Assembly: GCA_025084515.1 (NCBI GenBank)
Contig: JAJAGP010000092.1
Coordinates: 467,001 to 531,000, forward strand
From: Ancistrus triradiatus
Lineage: Eukaryota; Chordata; Actinopteri; Siluriformes; Loricariidae
Length of the DNA stretch: 64,000 bases
Direction of reading: 5' to 3'
Part shown: piece by piece, positions 23,201 to 30,569 of the stretch
How positions within the stretch are numbered: the first letter of the stretch is position 1
Layout of the letters: every line of letters begins with the position of its first letter
The notes under the pieces: model-generated
Databases searched by the model: none
What the model was told of the DNA's origin: nothing
The model's input: only the letters and a program-made list of their open reading frames with translations
Translations under genes and position numbers: made by a program

Positions 23201-24142
23201 AAGAGTAGACTTTGGTAGATCCCTGTTCTTTAAATAAAACAGGGTGCCCACTCACACCTGATTGTCATCCCATTGATTGAAAACCACCTGACTCTAATTT
23301 CAACCTTCAAAAATGAACTGCTAAATCCTAGAGGTTCACATATTTTTGCCACTCACTGATGTGTATATTGGATCATTTTCTTCAATACATAAATAAACCA
23401 AGTATAATATTTTTTGTCTCATTTGTTTAAAACTGGGTTCTCTTTATTTACTTTTTAGGACTTCTTTAGGAATATCTATTGATGTTTTTTAGGTCATATT
23501 TATGCAGAAATATAGAAAATTATAAAAGGTTCACAAAAATTTCAACCACCACTGTATGGTAAATTTGTTACTGAGAAAATGGACATTGAGCATTGAAAGA
23601 AGGAAGTGTACCTAATCAAGTGATTGGTGAGTGTAATATATGTAAATTAAATTGAATGGCTTCCAAAGAAAAATCTTTTGCTATTTTAATACTTAATACA
23701 ATCATAATCATTTAAACTTAGTTCAGGAAGTTAAAGGGAGGGATGAAATGCTCGTCTGAACTTGGTATTTAGTACAAGCCTAGCAGAATGACATAATATT
23801 TAGTTTGATGCATTCCATGTCCGTGAGAGTATTTGTCATTCAGGTCATTACAAGTTTGTGACGTTAAAGGTATGAATCACACACGGTGTTTCACAGTGTT
23901 TCAGAATGTTCCCACCATTGAAGACATTTAAAAATGTCTTCAGAATGATAATGCCTAGATACAGAATAATTACTTGTCAAGTGTGTATCCACGTGAGAGT
24001 AATAGCACTGTAACAGAGGTAATACTTTTTATATAACATATCATGAAAGTAGTCTCTGACTGCTCTCTCTTTTATGTTGCAGTGTTTTGGCAGTGACGGG
24101 AAACTTGTCCTACATTACTGCAAATCACAAGCCTGGGGGTGA
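8447..24142 (+). CDS. atg12: Autophagy-related protein 12 (ubiquitin-like conjugation protein), four exons
   Basis: Join of 8447-8567, 9145-9281, 11993-12055 and 24083-24142, 126 residues. All junctions are GT-AG and phases agree (1, 0, 0). ATG12 is a ubiquitin-like modifier that ATG7 and ATG10 attach to ATG5; the ATG12-ATG5/ATG16L1 complex drives LC3 lipidation on the growing autophagosome. Residues 1-40 are a polar, low-complexity tail (MSDNAESPTEAEKK...). Residues 41-126 form the ubiquitin-like fold, with IDVLLKAVGDTPIMKTKKWA, FISRFLKL, YVNQSFAPSPDQEVG and the C-terminal HYCKSQAWG ending in the conjugating glycine, with no extension after it. The start is the ATG giving the conserved MSDN N-terminus. 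Human ATG12 is about 140 residues, the difference lying in the tail. Intron 3 spans about 12 kb and is filled with transposons and an assembly gap. Confidence 0.96.
9145..9281 (+). CDS. atg12: atg12 exon 2
   Basis: The acceptor ttttccag|tcgatg and donor caactg|gtaaga enclose residues 41-86, from DVLLKAVGDTPIMKTKKW to LKLEPNEQL. This is the first half of the ubiquitin-like fold and is very close to other vertebrate ATG12 proteins. Confidence 0.96.
9560..9955. other. atg12 intron 2, unassigned stretch
   Basis: No recognisable element or exon before the Tc1 relic that begins near 9955. Confidence 0.5.
9955..10530 (-). mobile_element. Tc1-like transposon relic in atg12 intron 2
   Basis: On the minus strand the frame at 10224-9964 resembles the central catalytic block of Tc1 transposases, ending in a GGSVMLWVVFC variant of the GGGSVMVWGCF motif. 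Neighbouring frames toward 10500 continue in degraded form. No terminal repeats were identified. Confidence 0.65.
10540..10985 (-). mobile_element. RTE/BovB-type LINE, 3' end
   Basis: The minus frame from 10961 to 10677 encodes a typical C-terminal segment of a non-LTR reverse transcriptase: ELKMLRFSLGVSRVDRIRNE, IRGTAQVGKLGDKIREGRL, then RWFGHVQRRDS. It is followed (toward lower coordinates) by the family's 3' UTR and a (GAA)n tail, seen on the plus strand as ttc repeats at about 10548-10573. A 5'-truncated insertion of this shape is usual for LINEs. It lies in atg12 intron 2. Confidence 0.8.
11100..11830 (-). mobile_element. Tc1-like relic related to family B
   Basis: The stretch contains cacatctcaaaggtgattcag, catggtcagcaacaatactta and cagcagaaatcaagattcat, each of which has a close counterpart in the family B copy at 2014-2830 in the same order. 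The transposase strand is minus. It is heavily decayed, and no inverted end could be placed. It lies in atg12 intron 2, ending about 160 bp before exon 3. Confidence 0.6.
11993..12055 (+). CDS. atg12: atg12 exon 3 (63 bp)
   Basis: The acceptor ctttttccag|ttcatt and donor tttgag|gtaaga enclose 21 in-frame codons reading FIYVNQSFAPSPDQEVGVLF plus E. The segment is nearly invariant among animal ATG12 proteins. It begins and ends in phase 0, matching exons 2 and 4. Confidence 0.96.
12172..13925 (-). mobile_element. Tc1/mariner-type element with 'ccaga(a/t)ttattggcaccctt' ends, carrying a SINE
   Basis: The left end (ctccagatttattggcaccc, near 12170) and the right end (gtgccaataattctggag, near 13897) are inverted repeats about 1.75 kb apart. 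The minus strand between 13450 and 12880 resembles a decayed DDE transposase. A SINE at 12408-12596 has inserted into the left part. The element lies in atg12 intron 3. Confidence 0.7.
12408..12596 (+). repeat. tRNA-derived SINE
   Basis: A tRNA-like head has an A box (tagcctagtgggtaagg) and B box (ggttcaaatccca). Then comes the usual fish SINE body (gggtccttcagcaaggccct) and a LINE-like tail (gtaagtcgctctggagaagg, then ctgctaaatgctgtaaatg). It is inserted in the element spanning 12172-13925. Not a functional tRNA: the cloverleaf is not complete. Confidence 0.85.
14088..14215 (+). repeat. SINE, partial, at the start of the duplicated block
   Basis: The B-box part ggttcaaatccccac and the tail taagtcgctctggaaaagag are present; the A-box half is missing. 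Its tail (from 14191) is where similarity to the sequence right of the N gap begins (16674). Confidence 0.75.
14617..14671. repeat. (GT)n microsatellite
   Basis: Uninterrupted GT dinucleotides, replacing the outer left terminal repeat of the Tc1 copy that follows. The right-hand duplicate has a much shorter tract (17098-17121). Confidence 0.95.
14672..15704 (+). mobile_element. Tc1-like transposon, decayed, left copy
   Basis: Plus-strand transposase remnants include RRKPLLSKKNIKARLNF, DFWENILWTDETKVELFG, VKYGGGSVMIWGC and SQSPDLNPI. Stops and shifts break the ORF, including an in-frame TAG in the DNDPKH region (near 15190). The right terminal repeat ends ttttcacaccactg at 15704. The left outer repeat has been lost to a GT microsatellite. 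Confidence 0.85.
15975..16200. repeat. Interspersed 'gtgggaggaaacc' repeat, left copy
   Basis: Carries tctttggaatgtgggagga and ggaaacccacacagacatgg, hallmarks of an abundant fish interspersed repeat. A related, better preserved stretch is at 51990-52172. Open frames on both strands here are by-products. Confidence 0.6.
16574..16673. other. Assembly gap (100 N)
   Basis: Exactly 100 N: a scaffold gap of conventional size, so the true length is unknown. It sits between two near-identical flanks. Confidence 1.
17122..18161 (+). mobile_element. Tc1-like transposon, decayed, right copy
   Basis: Same element as 14672-15704 with the same defects, including the in-frame TAG in the DNDPKH block (near 17648). 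It also retains codons lost in the left copy near 17668 (CCAGCAAGCCC versus CCAAGTCC). Right terminal repeat ends cacaccactg at 18161. Confidence 0.85.
18430..18655. repeat. Interspersed 'gtgggaggaaacc' repeat, right copy
   Basis: Duplicate of 15975-16200 with only a short deletion near 18655 (acagtgtcag against acagacagtgtcgg). Confidence 0.6.
19044..19088. repeat. (CA)n microsatellite
   Basis: CA repeat with one interruption (acacaacaccacac), running directly into the terminal cagtgggg of the following Tc1 element. Confidence 0.9.
19087..20112 (-). mobile_element. Tc1-like transposon (family A), internally deleted
   Basis: Both ends are present: cagtggggcaaaaagtattt at 19087 and its inverse ending ctgccccactg at 20112. 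The minus strand encodes the transposase C-terminal two-thirds, including QHDNDPKHTARATKEWL, LEWPSQSPDLSPIENVWREL and a damaged tail. About 1.03 kb, shorter than a full Tc1, so the N-terminal DNA-binding part is missing. It lies in atg12 intron 3 between CA- and TG-rich tracts. Confidence 0.88.
20113..20204. repeat. TG/GAGA-type tract followed by (CA)n microsatellite
   Basis: Imperfect gtgtgagagagt units turn into gtgcgcgcaca and then a pure CA run to 20204, forming a purine-pyrimidine alternating stretch that could fold back on itself. Confidence 0.9.
20205..21271 (+). mobile_element. Tc1-like transposon, decayed
   Basis: Plus-strand transposase pieces: FAGEHKDWTLEQWKKVMCSD, then ESIFTLFQSDGRIRVRR, GGSAMIWGCCSWSGL (in another frame), and DWPPQSPDLNPIEKLF. 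Several frameshifts. The right end reads ttttggccaggcagtg followed by ta. The left terminal repeat is lost next to the CA tract. Confidence 0.82.
21326..23636. mobile_element. Foldback MITE (family C), copy 2, interrupted by a Tc1
   Basis: The left arm (21326-21928) has ttctctaatggtcaggatcc, cagcactgcagagacact and acacagcagtactgctagag, then the central part (atcagcatcctgtgagcact region). The right end resumes at 23557 as tggtaaatttgttactgag and closes with gtgattggtgagtgta. The 1626 bp between are a Tc1 element flanked by TA on both sides. It lies in atg12 intron 3. Confidence 0.85.
21929..23554 (-). mobile_element. Tc1-like transposon with long IRs (family H), copy 1
   Basis: Begins cagtggtgcatggaagtttg and ends gttcac...accaccactg, flanked by TA at 21927-21928 and 23555-23556. 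The terminal inverted repeats are about 200 bp. The minus strand carries transposase remnants: KIELFGLKEKCYIWRKENT, HGGGSIMVWACFA, then DNEPKHTSHSTIEWLKKKK and EEWAKIPPSRCAGLI, with frame breaks. The second D-containing block is altered (DNEPKH instead of DNDPKH). Not autonomous as it stands. Confidence 0.9.
24083..24142 (+). CDS. atg12: atg12 exon 4 (C-terminus with conjugation glycine)
   Basis: The acceptor tatgttgcag|tgtttt is followed by CFGSDGKLVLHYCKSQAWG and TGA. The terminal glycine is the residue joined to ATG5. Downstream 3' UTR signals could be the aataaa at about 24538, just ahead of an A-rich run. Confidence 0.96.
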   Translation, partial: CFGSDGKLVLHYCKSQAWG

Positions 24143-24604
24143 TCCTTCAAGATGTTAAGCACAAACATACACATACCAGTGTTGTTTTCTTTTTTTTTTT
24201 TTATGAATTGGTTATTTGTCATGTTTTTCTTGTAATAATTGTAAATAGACATATAAAGCCATATGACTCCTGTTTCATTTGTTGTGTGCTCTTATGCTGT
24301 TGATTCTGACAGTTCATAAAATACTTAAAAAGGTATCAAAAGCTTGGCAGTTATTTAAAAGGCATATTTGCAGTTGTGTGTGACTGGATGTTTGCACAAC
24401 TCTTCTGGGACATGTTTTTTGAAAGGATAAGAGCAAAAACGACGAGAGAAAATGTTTGGAGAAAAACACTTAGAAGGTGTTTATTGATCGAATCACAAAG
24501 AATCTAAACAATGTGGATAAAAAAAGTGGATTTTATGTAATAAAAAAAAAAAAAGAAAAAAAAAGTATGGTCATACAGAATATAACCTAAGCCTTTTTTT
24601 TAGG

Positions 24605-26952
24605 ATGTACAGCGCTGTGCATTAGTATTCATCTCGATTTAACGTTTTCACTTTAACTTTTTTTCTGTAGTATTACAGCTTAGAATTAAAATGGAATTCA
24701 AATCCCCCAATACTTTAGTACTTGACGTATTGGAGTGGTCACGGCACCTCTGTTGCATTTAGTGCTGGAAGTCTTTTAGGATATGTTTTGATCAGCTTTG
24801 CACATTTCTAATACTTCTGATTTTTTTTTAATTGCAGCAGACTACAGATTCTTTTTGTATATAGTTTTATTCAAGAAATTTACACACTATTTTGAATAGT
24901 TATTCTTCAAATTTAAAAAAGAAATGTTTTCACTTAGTTGTTTAATATAGGGCGTAGCTAGAGCATTTTATTTACAATTGTAAAGCATGGTGAAACAAAT
25001 TGTATCATGAGCAGAGTCTTTACATTACATCATTACACCCTTGTGGTGAACAGTAATTTTCAAATCTTGAAGAGTCTCATTGATTGTAGTCTGGTCTTTT
25101 GACTTGACCACTCTATTACATTGAACTTTTACTCTATTTCGCTCTATTACATTGAGCTTTTGAATCATTCCTGTAGCTTTGGCAATATGCTTAGGGACAT
25201 TAACTTTTTTTAAGGTGAACCTTGGTTCTGATCTGTCTGTTGAAGACTGAAACAGCTTTTTTGTGCATTGTCCTGTATATGGCTCCATCCGTCTTGCCTT
25301 CAACCAGCTTCCTCGTTCCTGGAGTTAAAAAAAATCCTCACAGGGTAAAGCTTCTACCTCCTCGTTTCACTGTCAGCAGCGTCAATGACTTTTGTCATAT
25401 AGTTTTCGTCAACGACCCTTTCTTTCCAACGAAGACGAGGCGGTGCCTAAATCAAACTGAATGAAAATCGACAAACATTAGGACAAAAGGAATTGACACT
25501 TTTGGTAATGAATAACAACGAAACGATCAAGCCAATATTTCCGCTAATAAAGTAGGGATTCAAATATGTTTCCAGATGTATTTTGATAATTGGATAATTA
25601 AGTGGATAATTATGAATAAATGCATAGAGCGCATGCACATATATCTGATCTTCTGACTTGTATGTGTAATAAAGCTCACAATATGTAATTTATTCTGACT
25701 TGATTCTATTGTACAATATCTCATTAGTGTCCACACCGAGCTTGAAGCAGATTGGTGGGAATTATGAGTTTTGGTGACCACTTTACCGTATACTGTTGTT
25801 GTCAATGCATGCATATAGACCTAAGCTAATACCCTAAAGAGATCTTCTAATATATCGTTCATTCCAGCTTGATTCTATTCTAGAATATTTGCTGAATGTC
25901 CAAACCAAGTTTGACGCCATCTATGGTGGAAATTGAGTTATAACCACTTTAATGTATACTGCTATTACCAATGCATGCATGTAGATGTTTCATTTCATAT
26001 ATAGTGACTTAAATAATTAAAGGGAAATGTTAAAAAAGCATTTATATATAGCAACCTTTACATTTCATGTTTTAGTCAATTTAATCTACTGTAGATCTAG
26101 TCGACTATAATCTTATTAGAATTAGTCGACTAAAACAAAACAATTCAGATGACTAAATAATGACTAAAACTAAATCAAAATTTGCTGTCAAACTTACCAC
26201 TGACTGTCAGGATGATAAGCAATGCTTGTTTGGTGACCATACATAGTGCTGTGCAACAAGGTCAAAACATTTTGGTCCCATCAGACTAATGTACGTTTCC
26301 CAGAACTGCCATTTGGCAAACTCCAAACGTAATATCAAATGTATTTTTTCCCCCTCAAGAAAGGCTTTCTTTTTACCATTCTTCAATAAAGCCCAGTTAT
26401 CTGAACTGTCTGAATAATGGTTTTCCTGTTCACAGCTTTTCCCGTCTCAGATGCAGATACTTAAATCTTAATATAGAAGGCCTCTTGATTGTTTCTCTGA
26501 TTACTGTCCATAATTAGTTGCTAGTTTTTGGCCTTGTTTAAGCAGAGTCACAGTTGTGCCATATTATTTCCAGTTCTTAATAATGGATGTAACGTTCCTT
26601 GGTAGAACATTTTAGGGGTATGATATTGTCCCAGACTTCTTTCCATAGATCCCTGGTCTTCATCATGTTTCTGTAGGTATACTCTCAAACTCTGGTACAT
26701 TGCAGAACAAGCTGTTGTCGAGATCATTTTTAATTGCACCCAGATGGATCCTATTTAATAAATTAGGGAACCTCTGGATGCAGTTGGTTGCACCAGAACT
26801 ACATGTAGTGTTTTCACAGCAATGGGTATAAATACCCAAGCTATCAGAACATATGTTTGTGTGAATAATTTTGAAAACTATATTGAGTTACCCACAATTT
26901 AAATTTTTGTGGAATAGTTCTAGTGGGTGAATTTTTCTGCAAGGCACTGTAT
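24605..26952 (-). mobile_element. Decayed DNA transposon
   Basis: The left end acagcgctgtgcattagtat and the right end, reversed, cagtgccttgcagaaaaatt, are weakly similar. Between them, 26250-26780 resembles a decayed minus-strand transposase (e.g. tcccatcagactaatgtacg, the antisense of a W-S-D-E type block). No intact frame. The middle part (25450-26160) looks unrelated, so there may be two elements. Confidence 0.45.
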
Positions 26953-26984
26953 GGCATCATGGAATTAATGTCCATCCCAGATGC

Positions 26985-27200
26985 TTCCAAAAAAAAAAGA
27001 GAAGTCAACTCTGCTTCTGGACATGGTTAATATAAGGCTTCTTTTTTGGGCAGTAGACATTTTAAGTGCCATTTGTGAATGTAACTCTGTATTGAAATAT
27101 TTAAATCCCTTCCAATTCTCCTTTGATCACAATGCAGTGACAATGGCAACAACACCAACATTAATGGAAGAATGGTCTGCCAATCTACTTTCATAACACT
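26985..27200. mobile_element. DNA-transposon fragment (family I)
   Basis: gcttcttttttgggcagtag followed by atttgtgaatgtaactctgt matches the copy at 61755-62850 (near 62255-62310: gcttcttttttgcacagtaa). Internal fragment without ends. Confidence 0.5.
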
Positions 27201-28180
27201 TCATACTTCTACTTCATACTTGTTCTACAAAGGAAATTTGTTACTATTTTTACCCAAGGATTTTCAAAGGTGCCAATAACTATGGATTTGTTTGTATGTA
27301 CAGGCAGCAACCAGAATATAGTCTGCTTTGCTGTGTCGCGTATACCATAGATATGGCAGGGAGGGAATGGTGTCTGTGCAAATGAAGAAATGTCGCAGAA
27401 ACTAACTAGGATGAGAAGACCAACAGATGGAGGGATTATGTAAAATCAGGGGTTGGACTGTGACACCAATTCCCAAGGAGAGAAAGCAAAAAAGATGGGA
27501 TTTGTGCAGCCATGTATGGAAAATAAGAGAAAACCTGGCATGACAAGTGTGAGAGGATAAGGAGAGAGGCTGCCTGTTTAGCTGCAGGGTCGAGGGCCAT
27601 TTCTGTTCTATTCTGCAAATAGAAAACACAACAGAAGCCAACGTACACTGGCTGAATTCTTCACTGTGGACTTGTGAAGCAAGGTAAGAAAACCATTAAA
27701 TGGGTTTATGTATTGGCAGTTGTTTGTTTAGTTTATTAGCATTTATCAGAACCATTTTGATGGTTCTGTTGTTTCTGTAAACTGTATTGCATTCTGGGCT
27801 ACTGATTTTTTTTTACATATTAATTAACCCAGAATGCAATACTTTTGATACCCTTCAAAAGAGAATTCTAAAAATTATAATTAAATTGTAATCAGACTGT
27901 TGTCTTTACCTTGCAATATTAGCATGGGTTATAAAGTTCCTTAGACAGTCATTAGTTAGGCAGAAGTATAAAGGATTCATTTATTGAAAATAATACTTTC
28001 ACAAACATTTATTGTTTTAAAGATTCAAGTCATTCAAAGATTTCATTTTTAGAGGTTTTCTTTGTGACTTAGTATGACCATATTTGGAGTAGAATGGATT
28101 GAAAGCCATATTCATACCACTATGTTTAAAATGTTATAAAATAATATATAATTGTATAATCTATTTTGTGATTTTCATAC
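27201..28180. other. Intergenic stretch with a short hairpin
   Basis: No gene recognised. Two 16-base arms, gtattgcattctgggc at 27783 and its near-inverse acccagaatgcaatac at 27827, flank a loop of about 28 bases. They may be the ends of a tiny MITE or just a stem-loop. Confidence 0.45.
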
Positions 28181-28186
28181 ATTTTA

Positions 28187-28850
28187 TGGCCAAAAGTATG
28201 TAGAGTACCCTTTTTTATTATTGTTCTCTGTTGTTTTAGCCATACTCTCTGCTAACATGTTCATAATACAGTATGAAGCACACAGGTATGGAATATCAAT
28301 AGACAAACTGTGGCAGTATATTGACTGAACACATCTGTGACTCTGACTAAAACATTTACATCATTTAGCAGATGCCCTTATCCAGAGCGACTTACAATCT
28401 TACAATCGTGGATTAAGGTCTTGCTCAAGGACCCACCGGTGGCAGCTTAGCAGAGGTGGGATTTGAACCCTGGACCTTCTGGTCCATACCCTAGTACCTT
28501 AACCACTAGGCTACCACAGTCCCACTTTGTTTCCATCTTCCTAAGAGGTCACTTGCTGCTTAACTAAAACAAAGTCCATAAAGAAGTGGTGTTCCAAATT
28601 TGGTTGACCTTAACTTCACTGTGACCTGTGACCTTAACTTCACCATGCACCTTTGAGATTATTTAGAACACCAACAGTAAGCCATTTAATATTTGTGGAT
28701 TATACCTTACAATCAAGTTCCAAAATCTAGTGAAAGTCTTCTCAGAAGTGTGAAGGCTGTTGTAGCAGCAAAGGGAACAAGCTCCCTACTGTTACCCATA
28801 GGTTTAATGTATGTTTGGGGTCTGCTCTAACTTTTGGCTATATAGTGTTA
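28187..28850. mobile_element. DNA transposon with 'ggccaaaagtatgt' ends (family J), with SINE insert
   Basis: The left end tatggccaaaagtatgtaga and right end taacttttggctatatag are inverted. A SINE (28351-28524, minus) is inserted in it. Other copies lie at 38970-39477, 46975-47424, 51048-51135 and 62885-63462. Only coding traces remain. Confidence 0.65.
28351..28524 (-). repeat. tRNA-derived SINE
   Basis: Reading the minus strand: A box in gtggtagcctagtggttaag, B box in gggttcaaatcccac, then the 'ttgagcaagacctta' body and the tail gtaagtcgctctggataagg and ctgctaaatgatgtaaatg. Same family as 12408-12596. Confidence 0.85.
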
Positions 28851-29257
28851 ATTAATACTGGGTGACTTAGTCACAAGTGAAAATGTAGACAGCTTTTTTT
28901 CCCTCAAATATAATTTTAATTCATATTTTTTGTTATTGGATGGAGATTAAATCAAATGTGGGAGTTTCAATCTTATCAACACAAGTAACACAGATTAATA
29001 GAGATTACAAAGAAATGTAGGCGTAAAGCACGTGCTTAAGCGATAATGTCATCAGAAAGATAATCCTTAAATTCATTTGAACTAAATCTTTGCAAGCAGG
29101 TAGTGAAAGTAGGCGCAAAATCAAATGTGTAAAGATTATGTCTGCACACCATCACAACAGTAATGATCTTGCAGTTAGATGTGCCATAATGACTCCTAGA
29201 ATATTAGATTATCCCTACTGCTCTGTGCAATTTTCTGAAAATTCTTTTCAGACGTAA

Positions 29258-29860
29258 ATTGTTATGGTTCGCCATAATAAAAAGCAGGCGAACCATGAAA
29301 ACAAAAGCAAAAAGGGGTTTAGGACCCAATTGCAGTTAGCTCCAGATGGAAATGGTGAACCAAAATATAAATAAATAAAAGAAAGTAAATAAAACAACAA
29401 AAGAAAAACAAAAGCAGTGGCTGAGGATCGAACCCAGGACACTAGCGTTGGTTAAACCGAATGTGCCACCCAACCACTGAGCAACGGAAGCAAAAAAAAA
29501 AACGAACAAAAAAGAAAACGGCGTAAGCGCTCCGCTCAGGCTAAGCAGCACTTATGATGTAGCTCTGTTATGCAAATGCCGTATCGAGTCTGCACATGCG
29601 CGGTGTGTCGATACCTGAGCGGAGCGACGCAAAGGTGGGTCATGGGGACTCCCACGGCTTACGGAGCGTGACACAGATGCGAAAGCAAAAGGACGAGGCT
29701 GCGGAAGGGAATCGTGCCCTACGCTATCAAACAATTAATGCTAAATAAGCGCTGGAGCATGCGCGATCGCCCCAAGTGTACCTAGGCTGAAATATAAGTC
29801 GACGCTGCCCTCTAGCGTCATAAGACGGGAATCAGCACGACTCCTAACATAAATAGTCTG
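29258..29860 (-). repeat. GC-richer interspersed element, inverted copy of 36205-37055
   Basis: The minus strand begins gagtcgtgctgattcccgtc, includes tgacgctagagggcagc, a long GC-rich head, a tRNA-like core (ttgctcagtggttgggtggc, then gggttcgatcctcagccac) and an AT-rich tail (ctggagctaactgcaattgg). It ends in a perfect hairpin with atggttcgcc arms (29263-29300). The copy at 36205-37055 has the same order on the plus strand. The class is not recognised; the internal A/B boxes suggest a SINE-like or composite element. Confidence 0.65.
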
Positions 29861-29948
29861 ATCTGGTATTCTTTGTCAAGTTATTCTTTTTCTGCATATT
29901 TTAGAACGATCATTGGTCTTTGCAAAAAATGACCTGAATAAATGCAAT

Positions 29949-30332
<384 letters not shown>

Positions 30333-30358
30333 ATGGTCTTCTCTTCTTCGTAGATAAC

Positions 30359-30569
30359 ATGTTGGAGCACATGTCTCGGCGCTCTCGCTCACTGCTCTGT
30401 CTCTCTCTGACCACCCTTGCACTGGCTCTCTCCATGCTGGCCTTCTGCACCTCCTACTGGTGTGAAGGAACACACAAGGTGGTCAAACCGCTCTGCTTAT
30501 CACCTGTTAAAATGGAGAAATGCGGCCAGAACAACAGCCAGAATTCTACTACAGATACAGTGCCTTCAG
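30359..30569 (+). CDS. gsg1l2: gsg1l2 exon 1
   Basis: Residues 1-70: short basic N-terminus (MLEHMSRRSRS), TM1, and the first part of the extracellular loop. A second ATG at 30371 (MSRRSRS) could also be the start. The cttcttcgtag just before the ATG could be a splice acceptor, so a 5' UTR exon upstream is possible. Donor ccttcag|gtaaat, phase 1. Confidence 0.85.

Noticed and set aside
27783..27842. miRNA-like hairpin
   Set aside because: Arms are only 16 bases with a loop of about 28; more likely the ends of a tiny MITE.
29258..29305. Helitron 3' end suggested by the terminal hairpin
   Set aside because: The hairpin is perfect in only one copy, the second copy has the arms in direct orientation, and no CTRR end follows.
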